Source: Streptococcus thermophilus (lineage in GTDB: Bacteria > Bacillota > Bacilli > Lactobacillales > Streptococcaceae). From it: a stretch of DNA of 64,000 nt. The notes beneath the pieces are model-generated. The model did no database searches and was not told the origin of the DNA. It saw nothing but the letters and a program-made list of their open reading frames with translations. Below are positions 56,696-64,000 of the stretch, piece by piece. A program made the position numbers and the translations under genes. The stretch lies in contig NZ_CP038020.1 in the NCBI RefSeq assembly GCF_010120595.1, positions 682,001-746,000 of the forward strand, in the 5' to 3' direction. The stretch's first letter is position 1, and each line of letters starts with the position of its first letter.

Positions 56696-57327
56696 GTAAA
56701 TGGAAGAATTTGAAACGTTGGCAAAAGTGGGCTATTGTGCTTGTCTGCTTGGCTGTTCTTGGGAAAGTCTTTGAAATAACTGGTATTGCCCCGGAAACGA
56801 AGACAGAACCAGTTAAGACTGTCCAAACGTCTTCTTCTAAGCCGAAAGCCAAAGCTAAGGCCAAAACTAAAACCAGTAGTAGTTCAGATTTGTCTAATCC
56901 ACAACGTGAGGAAAAAGCTTCAAAAGAATCGAGTTCTTCCGAAGAAAAAGAATCTAAAAGTGAAACTAAAGAATCAAGTTCTTCAGATGGGCCAAAAGAT
57001 GTTACGGCTGATCAAATGGCTAGCTTTATCGAATACTTCCAAAATGATTTGACAGAAAAGGGTGTAGATATTAGTCAATACGGTTTTTATAATCGTGATA
57101 CCATTTTGTATATGTCGGTACCTGTCGATTATAAATACTATGACAAAACCGATTTACAAAAATTCGCTGATGGCATGCTTGCCAAAGAACATGAGGCTTT
57201 CAATGTTTGGGCTGCGATCAACAAAGTCAATTATGAGCGCTATCCGATGTTTCACATTAAAGCGGATGATGGCAGTGCTATTGCAAGTCAAAAACTCAAT
57301 GGAGAAATGAAAGTCAAGGTTAAATAA
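56689..57327 (+). CDS. Membrane-anchored protein with a Lys/Ser/Glu-rich linker
   Basis: A 212-residue protein with a basic N-terminus (LSKWKNLKRWQKW), one membrane helix (AIVLVCLAVLGKVFEIT, about 15-32), a low-complexity linker of about 70 residues rich in Lys, Ser, Thr and Glu (KAKAKAKTKTSSSS, then ESSSSEEKESKSETKESSSS) and a folded C-terminal domain of about 110 residues (VTADQMASFIEYFQNDLTEK onward). The layout suggests a single-pass protein displayed outside the membrane. I do not recognise the domain. The start overlaps the ImmA relic by seven bases, so it belongs to the same integrative-element remnant. A terminator follows. Confidence 0.65.
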   Translation: MLSKWKNLKRWQKWAIVLVCLAVLGKVFEITGIAPETKTEPVKTVQTSSSKPKAKAKAKTKTSSSSDLSNPQREEKASKESSSSEEKESKSETKESSSSDGPKDVTADQMASFIEYFQNDLTEKGVDISQYGFYNRDTILYMSVPVDYKYYDKTDLQKFADGMLAKEHEAFNVWAAINKVNYERYPMFHIKADDGSAIASQKLNGEMKVKVK

Positions 57328-57337
57328 GATAAAGATT

Positions 57338-57359
57338 AGCACCAGTAAGGTGCTTTTTT
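57338..57359 (+). terminator. Terminator copy 2 in the integrative-element relic
   Basis: Same GCACC-AGTAA-GGTGC-TTTTTT structure as at 56052. It follows the membrane-anchored gene and lies between convergent genes. Confidence 0.7.
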
Positions 57360-57546
57360 AGTTGTCTCCGCCTAGTTCTTTTATTATATCCGATACCTTT
57401 TCTAAGCTCAATATTTCGTGTGGCTCAACTCGTTCACCGTCTAAAACGTAGTCATGGATCTTACCATTCTTTAGGACAATCTGGACAGTATCACCTTTAA
57501 TAAAACCCTTGTCCATAGCCTCTTTAAATTCATCATAGGTTAGCAT
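57358..57546 (-). CDS. Small hypothetical protein (62 residues)
   Basis: A short acidic protein beginning LTYDEFKEAMDKGFIKGDTV and containing VQIVLKNGKIHDYVLDGERV. The start follows AAAAGGAGAT on the minus strand, a strong ribosome site, which supports a real gene. It is convergent with the 212-residue gene and probably belongs to the same element. No function is suggested. Confidence 0.6.
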   Translation of the reverse strand: MLTYDEFKEAMDKGFIKGDTVQIVLKNGKIHDYVLDGERVEPHEILSLEKVSDIIKELGGDN

Positions 57547-57980
57547 TATATTATCTCCTTTTCTTTACTATTCGTAATTGATACAGAAAAATAGAACTTT
57601 GTTATATCTCAGATTAAATAAAAGATACTAAAAAAGCTTACTATAAACTAAGCTTTTGATACTGTCAATAATTATGTGTAAACACTCAAGTAGAGTTGAA
57701 GAATGTTAATGATACATAAGTAGTAAAACTATATAAGTTTATATTTATTTTACTAGTGTTTTTATCAGATATAATAATCTGAAATGTAATGGGTTATATC
57801 TCCAAAAATATACGAGGAACTTGACTTATCATATTAGAGTCAGGTTCTTTTTTGAATGAGAACTTTAAATTAGCACCCAAAGGTATCCCTTTCGTAATAT
57901 CAGCCCCACAAGGTTAACTTGGTCTCTCCTGAGCTAGAAAGTGGACGAAAAGTTCAGTTTACACTGCATCATTGGTATAA
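57547..57980. other. Intergenic region between element relic and serS
   Basis: About 430 AT-rich bases without a gene. GAACTTGACT and AGTCAGGTTC pair at 57817-57847 and are followed by six T, forming a good rightward terminator with no obvious gene in front; it may end a lost gene of the element. No tRNA or attachment repeat is seen. Confidence 0.5.
57817..57853 (+). terminator. Orphan terminator hairpin
   Basis: Ten-base arms with one G-T pair around an 11-base loop, then TTTTTT. Confidence 0.6.
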
Positions 57981-58020
57981 AGTAAAATAAAAACGAGGTT
58001 GGAACAATTGTCTCAACCTC
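57981..58020 (-). terminator. Terminator after serS
   Basis: On the minus strand GAGGTTG and CAACCTC pair around a 12-base loop and are followed by GTTTTTATTTTA, seven bases after the serS stop. Confidence 0.7.
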
Positions 58021-58026
58021 ATTTAT

Positions 58027-59304
58027 TTATTTTGGTGAAATCACTTCAGCACCACCCATGTAAGGACGAAGAACTTCAGGGATAGTTACTGAACCATCTT
58101 CGTTTTGGTAGTTTTCAAGGATAGCGGCTACTGTGCGTCCAACAGCAAGTCCTGAACCGTTGAGAGTGTGAAGAAGTTTTACTTTGCCATCAGCTTCGTC
58201 ACGGTAACGGATTTGTGCACGACGAGCTTGGAAATCTTCTGTGTTTGAACATGAAGAAATTTCGCGGTAAGTATTTTGTGCTGGAATCCAAACTTCCAAG
58301 TCGTAAGTTTTCGCAGCTGAGAATCCCATGTCGCCAGTACACAAAGTGATGACACGGTATGGCAAGTTAAGTTTTTGAAGGATGTTTTCAGCATTAACTA
58401 CCATTTTTTCCAATTCATCATAAGAGTCTTCAGGTTTTGAGAATTTGACCATTTCAACCTTGTGGAATTGGTGAAGACGAATCAAACCACGTGTGTCACG
58501 ACCTGCTGAACCAGCTTCTGAACGGAATGAAGGGCTCAAGGCTGTGAAGTAGATTGGCAATTCTTTACCGTCAAGAATCTCACCTCGGTAGTAGTTGGTC
58601 AAAGGAACTTCGGCTGTTGGGATAAGGACGTAGTCAGTACCATCAAGTTCGAAAGTGTCTTCTTTGAATTTTGGATATTGACCAGTACCAAACATAGAGT
58701 CGTGGTTAACCATGTAAGGTGTGATCATTTCAGTGTAACCTTCTTTAGCATGCTCATCCAACATGAAGTTGTAGATTGCACGTTCCAATCTTGCTCCGAG
58801 ACCTTTGTAGAAAAGGAAACGAGAACCTGTAACTTTTGCACCACGTTCCCAGTCAAGAATACCAAGATCTTCCCCTAAATCCCAGTGAGCTTTAACTTCA
58901 AAATCAAAGTCACGAGGTGTTCCCCAACGACGAACTTCTACGTTTTCATCTTCGTCAGCACCTACTGGAACAGAATCATTTGGTGTGTTTGGAAGTGTCA
59001 CAATGATAGTGTTAAGCTTTTCATCGATAGCAGCAAGTTCGGCATCAATTTCCTTAATCTCTGCAGAAACTTTTTGCATGGCTGCAATTTGTTCTGAAGC
59101 ATCTTCTTTGTTACGCTTAGCTTGAGCAATATCATCTGAAGCGATATTACGTTGAGCTTTGAGTTCTTCAGATTTGATAAGAAGCTCACGGCGTTTAACA
59201 TCAAGCTCTTTTAGTTCATTTAAAGTCTCAGCAACGACACCACGTGTAGCCAATTTTTCGGAAAGGGCATCAAATTCGTTACGAATACGTTTTACATCTA
59301 ACAT
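58027..59304 (-). CDS. serS: Seryl-tRNA synthetase
   Basis: Class II synthetase that charges tRNA-Ser with serine. The 425 residues comprise an N-terminal coiled coil (about 1-105, beginning [20 protein letters not shown]) that grips the tRNA long arm. The catalytic domain has motif 2 [26 protein letters not shown] and motif 3 [21 protein letters not shown] set the start at 59304, where MLDVKRIR matches family starts and TTGGAGGAACTT precedes it. A longer frame to 59367 would run into the T-box leader and is rejected. A T-box riboswitch precedes the gene. Confidence 0.97.
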   Translation of the reverse strand: MLDVKRIRNEFDALSEKLATRGVVAETLNELKELDVKRRELLIKSEELKAQRNIASDDIAQAKRNKEDASEQIAAMQKVSAEIKEIDAELAAIDEKLNTIIVTLPNTPNDSVPVGADEDENVEVRRWGTPRDFDFEVKAHWDLGEDLGILDWERGAKVTGSRFLFYKGLGARLERAIYNFMLDEHAKEGYTEMITPYMVNHDSMFGTGQYPKFKEDTFELDGTDYVLIPTAEVPLTNYYRGEILDGKELPIYFTALSPSFRSEAGSAGRDTRGLIRLHQFHKVEMVKFSKPEDSYDELEKMVVNAENILQKLNLPYRVITLCTGDMGFSAAKTYDLEVWIPAQNTYREISSCSNTEDFQARRAQIRYRDEADGKVKLLHTLNGSGLAVGRTVAAILENYQNEDGSVTIPEVLRPYMGGAEVISPK

Positions 59305-59312
59305 AAGTTCCT

Positions 59313-59505
59313 CCAAAAAATAAAACACCCAGTAAAAGTGTTGGAGTGACATGGGCCACGGTTCCATCCAACTTCACAGGAGTGCACTTGTTTATGTTTT
59401 TAATTATTAGAAACGGTAGAATTTCGTAGGTCAACCCTACCTGCTCACAGCAACCGCAGGCTTTCTGGAAAGGTCTAGCTATTACTTATCCGTCCTTTAC
59501 ATTAT
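59313..59505 (-). promoter_or_regulatory. T-box riboswitch controlling serS
   Basis: Reading the minus strand, the leader has a long stem I region (AGCCTGCGGTTGCTGTGAGC and AGGTAGGGTTGACCTACGAA), then the T-box core GGATGGAACCGTGG at about 59356-59368, and finally AACACTTTTACTGGGTGTT with a T-rich tract (59313-59336) as terminator. Uncharged tRNA pairing with the GGAACC bulge would favour antitermination. The gene identity predicts a serine specifier; TCT occurs after the GAAAT of stem I, but I cannot fix the specifier loop by eye. Confidence 0.88.
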
Positions 59506-59512
59506 ACAAAAA

Positions 59513-59887
59513 TTATGATTTTTTGGCAAATAAACTTTTGATACGAGCACCTATGGTTTGGATGAGAGTAGGTAATTTAACAACTTTTTCATTGCCAAGA
59601 TGTTCCCTAGCAATCTTTAGAATCTTCCCAGAATCTTTTGAGGCAAAGAGGAATTTGCTCTTGTCTGTTAGAATCTCAAAGTGACGACTAACCCTCTTTC
59701 CTGATACATTTGCACCAATTTGAGTGATGCTGGTCCAAGGGATTTGAATATATTGCTCGACATTGACATCTGGGTAGAATTCAAGAGCCATATCTCCGAT
59801 TAGAAATTTACCGACCTTTCCTCCGATAGCCATGTAGGAAACACCCGTTGTATGTAATTCAACTGTTTTGTTTAATGATTGTGCCAT
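59513..59887 (-). CDS. manO: DUF956 family protein (ManO-like)
   Basis: A 124-residue soluble protein of the DUF956 family, regularly found after mannose-PTS genes in lactic acid bacteria and suspected of regulating them. Conserved parts are TGVSYMAIGGKVGKFLIGDM, ALEFYPDVNVEQYIQIPWTS and RHFEILTDKSKFLFASKDSG. It follows manN by 78 bases, with a weak hairpin in between. The biochemical role is not known. Confidence 0.85.
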   Translation of the reverse strand: MAQSLNKTVELHTTGVSYMAIGGKVGKFLIGDMALEFYPDVNVEQYIQIPWTSITQIGANVSGKRVSRHFEILTDKSKFLFASKDSGKILKIAREHLGNEKVVKLPTLIQTIGARIKSLFAKKS

Positions 59888-59930
59888 ATCTATCTTTCTT
59901 TTTGACTGTAGTATTTTTATTATAGCATAA

Positions 59931-59958
59931 GAAAAGAGTTCAGCTTTGCTAAACTCTT
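59931..59958 (-). terminator. Partial terminator between manN and the DUF956 gene
   Basis: On the minus strand AAGAGTT and AACTCTT pair around an 11-base loop and are followed by TTTC. The short T-tract suggests incomplete termination, so manO would be expressed at a lower level than manLMN. Confidence 0.5.
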
Positions 59959-59965
59959 GCTCTTT

Positions 59966-60877
59966 TTACATGATTCCGAAGAAGCTTGCAACAATACCAA
60001 CTACAAAGAGTCCGATGATGATTGTGATTGGTGAAACTTTCTTCTTAAGCAACCACATACATGCAAAAGTAAGGAGAAGTCCCGTCAAACCTGGAATTAA
60101 TGAATCCAATTGTTTTTGTAGGGTATCGACTTGAATCTTATCAAAGCTAAGCTTATCGTTGACTTGACCAAGGATAGTTTTTAGTTGGTCACCAGTAACA
60201 TATCCTTTTGGCCATTCAATATAAGCACCTTTAGGCAAAACTTTACCTGGAAGCTTTACAGTGAAGACGACAGATACCCAACGTTCAACGAGGACGGCCA
60301 AGATGAACATACCAAGTATTGATGCCCCTTTAGTAATATCTTTCAAGATACCACCAGATATGTCTTTAGTGATTTCTGAACCTGCTTTGTAACCAAGTTC
60401 TTGAGTGTACCACAAGAAGGCCATGCGGATAAGGTTCCAACCAATGAAGAAGATAAGTGGACCAGCAATGTTACCAGCTTGTGCCAATGATGCACCAAGG
60501 GCACCAAGAATTGGACGAATTGTGAACCAGAAGACAGGGTCACCGATACCGGCAAGTGGACCCATCATACCGATTTTAACCCCTTGGATAGCCGCATCTT
60601 CGATTTCAGTACCATTAGCTTTTTCTTCTTCAAGAGCTAAGGTAACCCCTATGATAGGAGCAGCTACGTAAGGGTGAGTGTTGAAGAATTCCAAGTGACG
60701 TTTAAGAGCTGCGGCTTGGTCCTCTTTGTTAGTATAAAGTTTTTTGATAGCAGGAATGAGTGAGTAAGCCCAACCCAAGTTTTGCATACGTTCATAGTTC
60801 CATGCACCTTGCAAGAATTGTGAGCGCCACCAAACCTTTTTACGATCCGCTTGAGATAATTGAATTTTTTCAGCCAT
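59966..60877 (-). CDS. manN: Mannose/glucose PTS component IID
   Basis: Membrane component of the mannose-family PTS, forming the sugar channel with IIC. The 303-residue protein begins LSQADRKKVWWRSQFLQGAW and contains NYERMQNLGWAYSLIPAIKK, GVKIGMMGPLAGIGDPVFWF and a C-terminal pair of membrane helices. Start and spacing to manM (14 bases) indicate an operon with good ribosome sites. The system in S. thermophilus relatives takes up mannose, glucose and related hexoses (family knowledge). Confidence 0.95.
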   Translation of the reverse strand: MAEKIQLSQADRKKVWWRSQFLQGAWNYERMQNLGWAYSLIPAIKKLYTNKEDQAAALKRHLEFFNTHPYVAAPIIGVTLALEEEKANGTEIEDAAIQGVKIGMMGPLAGIGDPVFWFTIRPILGALGASLAQAGNIAGPLIFFIGWNLIRMAFLWYTQELGYKAGSEITKDISGGILKDITKGASILGMFILAVLVERWVSVVFTVKLPGKVLPKGAYIEWPKGYVTGDQLKTILGQVNDKLSFDKIQVDTLQKQLDSLIPGLTGLLLTFACMWLLKKKVSPITIIIGLFVVGIVASFFGIM

Positions 60878-60891
60878 GAGAGCACCCCTTC

Positions 60892-61719
60892 CTAGTAGTC
60901 TTCCAAGATATCGCCGATTGGGTCGCCTGAACCAGATGAAGTTCCGCCACCATTTCCGCCACCATTTCCGCCACCTTGTTTAGAAAGGTTGAGGTAGATG
61001 AAGGCGATGGCAACACCAATGGTACTAAGAGCGATAAGTGTCAATTGGCTAATTGCTGCCAAAGCAAAACCGATGGCGAAGAATGGCCAAACTTCACGAG
61101 TAGCCATCATATTGATAATCATGGCGTAACCAACGGCTACGACCATACCACCACCGACAACCAAACCATGGGTGAGCCAGTCAGGCATCAAGCCAAGGGC
61201 ATGTTGAACAGATTGGGCCGGGATGGCAAGAAGAAGGGCTGCTGGCACAGCAATACGCAAACCTTGAAGAAGGAGAGCGAGGTAGTATGCACGTTCAACA
61301 CCAGCGATGTTTCCGTGTTCTGCAGCTTTATCTGCAGCATGAACAAAGGCAATAGATGCTGTACGAACAGGCATAGTTAGGAAGAGACCTGCAACTGCAA
61401 GCAGGATAGCTATTGCAATCGCAACACCGATACCTTCAGCTGTAAATTTACCACCTTTAACCAAAATGATGGCAGCAGCAACAGATGCAAGGGCAACGTC
61501 AGGAGCTACGGCAGCACCGATGTTTGCCCAAGCAAGGGTAATCATTTGAAGAGAACCACCAAGCATGATACCTGCAGTGAGGTTACCTGTGGCAGCACCG
61601 ATGAGGGTACATGCAACAAGTGGTTGGTGGAATTGGAATTGGTCAAGGATACCTTCAAGACCAGCAAGGAAGGCAACAGCTACGACCAAAATCGCAGAAA
61701 TAATTGACATATCTGACAT
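60892..61719 (-). CDS. manM: Mannose/glucose PTS component IIC
   Basis: Substrate-translocating membrane component. The 275-residue protein has eight to nine hydrophobic segments and the family signature stretch GLEGILDQFQFHQPLVACTL followed by GAATGNLTAGIMLGGSLQMI. Its C-terminal tail is a glycine-rich run (GGGNGGGNGGGTSSGSG) ending DPIGDILEDY, longer and more repetitive than I would expect for IIC. It lies between manL and manN. Confidence 0.95.
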   Translation of the reverse strand: MSDMSIISAILVVAVAFLAGLEGILDQFQFHQPLVACTLIGAATGNLTAGIMLGGSLQMITLAWANIGAAVAPDVALASVAAAIILVKGGKFTAEGIGVAIAIAILLAVAGLFLTMPVRTASIAFVHAADKAAEHGNIAGVERAYYLALLLQGLRIAVPAALLLAIPAQSVQHALGLMPDWLTHGLVVGGGMVVAVGYAMIINMMATREVWPFFAIGFALAAISQLTLIALSTIGVAIAFIYLNLSKQGGGNGGGNGGGTSSGSGDPIGDILEDY

Positions 61720-61786
61720 GGTTATAATTCCTTTTCTATTGAGTTGTCGTTAGTTGAATTTATCAACTAATTTATCCGAATGAAGA

Positions 61787-62779
61787 TTATTGAACGTTAG
61801 CTTTCTTGATAAGCTCAAACAAGTCTTTCTTAGAATCGTTTGGAACCTTACGGACGTCAAATTCAACGCCAAGGTCACGTAATTTTTCAAAACAAGCAAC
61901 ATCATCTTTATCCATAGACAAAACGTTGTTAACCATTGTTTTACCAGTTGAGTGAGCCATAGAACCAACGTTAAGTTCTTTTATTGGCACGCCACCTTCG
62001 ACAGCACGAAGTACGTCTTGAACAGTTTCGAACAAGACAAGTGCATGTGTATTTCCAAAACGTGGGTCTTTAGAAGCATCAATTAATTTTTGAATCGGAA
62101 CAACGTTTACTTTAATACCGTTTGGTGCAGCCTGTTTGATCAATTCCTTACGAAGCTCATCTTTGGCAACGTCATCCGAAGCAACAATAATACGGTCTGC
62201 TTTAGAATAAGGTACCCAGTTAGTTACTACTTGACCATGCAAGAGACGTGTGTCCAAACGTGCCAAGTTAATCTTGAGTTTACCATCTCCGATGACTGTT
62301 CCTTCAGGGATAGCTCCTTGAGGTGCTGCAGCTTCTACAGGAGCTGCAGTTGTTTCCTCAGCTGGATTTAGCTCCTCTGGAAGTGCCTTGATACCACCCT
62401 TAGCTTCCTTGATGATATTAGCAGCAACTTGCTCTACAGTAGCGTTAGCATCCATCATACGTTCAGTGTATGCTTGGATTAGCATTGGCAAGTTAAGTCC
62501 TGTGATGATAGCAATCTTGCGATCTGGATTTTCCCTAGCGATTCGACTAGCTTGGTTAAATGGTGAACCACTCCAAAGGTCAGCCAAAACAAGAATTTCA
62601 TCATCAACATCGAATTGTGCAATGGCTTTGTTGAAGTGAGCGTACAAATCATCAGGACCTTCACTTGGCATGAAAGTCACAACTTGAACTTTCTCTTGGT
62701 CCCCAAAAATCATAGAGCCTGATTGGTGGATTCCTTCAGCGAACTTACCATGGCTGGCAATAATAATACCGATACCCAT
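61787..62779 (-). CDS. manL: Mannose/glucose PTS component IIAB
   Basis: Soluble phosphotransfer protein that receives phosphate from HPr and passes it to the sugar. The IIA domain (about 1-130) has phospho-His10 in [14 protein letters not shown]. An Ala/Pro/Glu-rich hinge (about 138-160) leads to the IIB domain (about 168-330), with phospho-His181 in [19 protein letters not shown]. The 330-residue length fits the fused ManL type. It is the first gene of manLMN-manO, with a consensus promoter 120 bases upstream, and GGAGGAGA precedes the start. Confidence 0.96.
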   Translation of the reverse strand: MGIGIIIASHGKFAEGIHQSGSMIFGDQEKVQVVTFMPSEGPDDLYAHFNKAIAQFDVDDEILVLADLWSGSPFNQASRIARENPDRKIAIITGLNLPMLIQAYTERMMDANATVEQVAANIIKEAKGGIKALPEELNPAEETTAAPVEAAAPQGAIPEGTVIGDGKLKINLARLDTRLLHGQVVTNWVPYSKADRIIVASDDVAKDELRKELIKQAAPNGIKVNVVPIQKLIDASKDPRFGNTHALVLFETVQDVLRAVEGGVPIKELNVGSMAHSTGKTMVNNVLSMDKDDVACFEKLRDLGVEFDVRKVPNDSKKDLFELIKKANVQ

Positions 62780-62901
62780 TCGTGTTCTCCTCCTTTTATA
62801 TATTGCTTCTTAGGAATAGAAAAATGATTATTGATATTATCATTCATGACATGAAAATGACAACAATATTTTTTTAGCCCCTCGAAAATTAGAACAGTCT
62901 A

Positions 62902-62930
62902 ATTATAAAGCGTTATCATTGGTTTGTCAA
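62902..62930 (-). promoter_or_regulatory. Promoter of manLMN with overlapping cre-like site
   Basis: On the minus strand TTGACA, a 17-base spacer and TATAAT form a perfect consensus promoter. TGATAACGCTTTAT (62905-62918) overlaps the -10 and matches the CcpA cre consensus at most positions, so catabolite control is likely. Confidence 0.82.
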
Positions 62931-63076
62931 TAGTTTTCGTAACAAAAGTATCATAAAATTGAAAAAAACATCAAATTCTTGCAAATATACTTTCTTTTCA
63001 GATAAAAGAATTTAGATATATCTTAAAGCTATATCTAAATAGAGAAAATGGGATTAAGGGGAAATCAGATAAATGC

Positions 63077-63105
63077 TTGTAATGCGTAGTTACAACTGCT
63101 ATAAT
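63077..63105 (+). promoter_or_regulatory. Promoter of the cyclase-family gene
   Basis: TTGTAA (63077-63082), a 17-base spacer and TATAAT (63100-63105), about 50 bases before the start codon. Confidence 0.7.
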
Positions 63106-63156
63106 TGCTTCAATTAACTATTTAAGGTTAAATCTATAAGAAAAGAGGGCCTCCTT

Positions 63157-63888
63157 ATGTCAGATTTACTAAGTATTTATAATGAATTGCAATCCAAAAA
63201 ATGGGTCGACTTGACCCACAAAATTAATGCGGAAAGTCCACATTTTCCAGTCCTCCCTGCTTTGAAACAAGAAGACCTTTTTACCTTAAAAGATGGTTTC
63301 CATGTTCAAAAATTCACAGTGGTTGGTCAATACGGAACTCATATTGATGCACCTATTCACTTTGTCGAAGGAGGTCGCTGGCTAGATGAGATTGCCCTCA
63401 AGGATCTCCTTTTGCCACTCTATGTTATCGACAAGTCTAAAGAAGTCTCTGAGAATCCAAATTTTATCTTGAGCAAACAAGATATCTTAGACTTTGAAGC
63501 AGAGCATGGAAAAATTAGAGAAGGAGCCTTTGTTGCTTTTCGTAGTGATTGGTCGAAGCGTTGGCCAGATCAAGATGCCATGCGCAACCTTGATGAGAAT
63601 GGTGTTCAGCAAAGTCCTGGTTGGAGCCACGAAGCTTTGGAATTCTTAATCCATGAGCGTCATGTCAAGGCAGTGGGGCATGAGACTTTTGACACAGATG
63701 CTGGTATTCCAGCAGCAGAACATGGTTTGGTTAACGAATACTACCTCTTGGAACAAGACATTTATCAGGTAGAAGTCTTGAATCAATTGGATCAAGTTCC
63801 AGCTCTTGGTGCTTTGATTTCAATTGCATTTCCACACTGGGACAAGGCGACAGGTTCCCCAGTGCGTGCAGTGGCTATTTTACCTTAA
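63157..63888 (+). CDS. Cyclase-family metal hydrolase (kynurenine formamidase-like)
   Basis: A 243-residue protein of the cyclase/arylformamidase fold, whose members are metal-dependent hydrolases of formamides or cyclic amides. The metal motif is clear: QYGTHIDAPIHFVEGGRWLD (the H-x-D-x-x-x-H pattern), with AVGHETFDTDAGIPAAEHGL in the C-terminal half. The substrate is unknown; a tryptophan-kynurenine role is unlikely without partner genes nearby. It stands alone between a promoter and a terminator. The ribosome site is weak (GAGGGCC). Confidence 0.85.
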   Translation: MSDLLSIYNELQSKKWVDLTHKINAESPHFPVLPALKQEDLFTLKDGFHVQKFTVVGQYGTHIDAPIHFVEGGRWLDEIALKDLLLPLYVIDKSKEVSENPNFILSKQDILDFEAEHGKIREGAFVAFRSDWSKRWPDQDAMRNLDENGVQQSPGWSHEALEFLIHERHVKAVGHETFDTDAGIPAAEHGLVNEYYLLEQDIYQVEVLNQLDQVPALGALISIAFPHWDKATGSPVRAVAILP

Positions 63889-63896
63889 TCAGAAGA

Positions 63897-63929
63897 AAAG
63901 ACACCGAAGAAATTTTCGGTGTCTTTTCT
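63897..63929. terminator. Bidirectional terminator after the cyclase-family gene
   Basis: AAAAGACACCGAA and TTCGGTGTCTTTT pair around a short loop, with A and T tracts on both sides. It serves the cyclase gene and the convergent HAD gene. Confidence 0.88.
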
Positions 63930-63932
63930 TGT

Positions 63933-64000
63933 TTATAAAAGTAGTTCCTGAAGTTTGCGAGCAACGCCGTCTTCCTCATTAGTCCATTCAATTTGTTCGT
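63933..64000 (-). CDS. C-terminal end of a Cof-type HAD phosphatase
   Basis: Only the last 21 codons are in the window. The reading EWTNEEDGVARKLQELLL matches the end of Cof-type HAD hydrolases, which usually finish with a (T/A)NDEDGVA-x-L-like motif. The gene continues beyond base 64000; its substrate cannot be judged. Confidence 0.6.
   Translation of the reverse strand, partial: EQIEWTNEEDGVARKLQELLL

Noticed and set aside
57547..57980. tRNA or attachment site next to serS
   Set aside because: No cloverleaf, TTCGA-type T-loop or CCA end could be read, and no duplicated core sequence was found around the element relic.
59305..59367. Longer serS start
   Set aside because: The extra 21 residues would be translated from the T-box terminator region and are not found in the family. 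A strong ribosome site supports 59304.

Overview
The window comes from a low-GC Streptococcus, very probably Streptococcus thermophilus. The main evidence is a complete urease/nickel operon, a ComR/ComS pair whose predicted pheromone tail is LPYFAGCL, many genes in mid-decay, and insertion-sequence debris of ISL3, IS256 and IS110 type. The species call is inference; no database was searched.

Layout. 1-2.1 kb: scpA (partial), scpB, rluB, yidD. 2.1-4.9 kb: a TrkH/TrkA potassium system on the minus strand. 5.0-7.2 kb: trmL behind a terminator-like leader, then an FMN riboswitch controlling ribU and a PAP2 phosphatase. 7.4-8.5 kb: comR and the tiny pheromone gene comS. 8.5-12.5 kb: three decayed loci (a peptide-exporting ABC transporter, a DUF805 protein and a DUF4173-like membrane protein). 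12.8-21.0 kb: ureIABCEFGD-cbiMQO, a self-contained module that takes up urea, builds the nickel enzyme and imports nickel.

21.0-29.5 kb is the most unusual part. Two nearly identical copies of an amino-acid-binding lipoprotein gene form direct repeats of about 980 bp. Between them lie an ISL3-type end scar, a small unpaired SHP-like pheromone gene, a 963-residue NRPS-like protein (adenylation, carrier and degenerate condensation domains), a 548-residue Nudix plus SAH-hydrolase-like fusion, an MFS exporter and an IS110 remnant. It reads as a quorum-controlled small-molecule locus inserted by IS and repeat recombination.

29.6-35.2 kb: an ISL3 element with an 8-bp target duplication, then a MetR/MtaR-type operator and the methionine uptake genes metQ-(broken dipeptidase)-metN-metI. 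35.3-42.8 kb: sstT, a SAM hydrolase next to a complete ECF transporter, and transketolase. 42.9-46.8 kb: a Ktr potassium system, rsmG and a DUF177 protein. 46.9-53.2 kb: covRS, nrdR, dnaB, dnaI, der. 53.3-57.6 kb: decayed genes, half of an IS256-type element and remnants of a conjugative element or prophage. 57.9-63.9 kb: T-box controlled serS, then manLMN with a DUF956 gene, and a cyclase-family hydrolase. The window ends in the tail of a HAD phosphatase gene.
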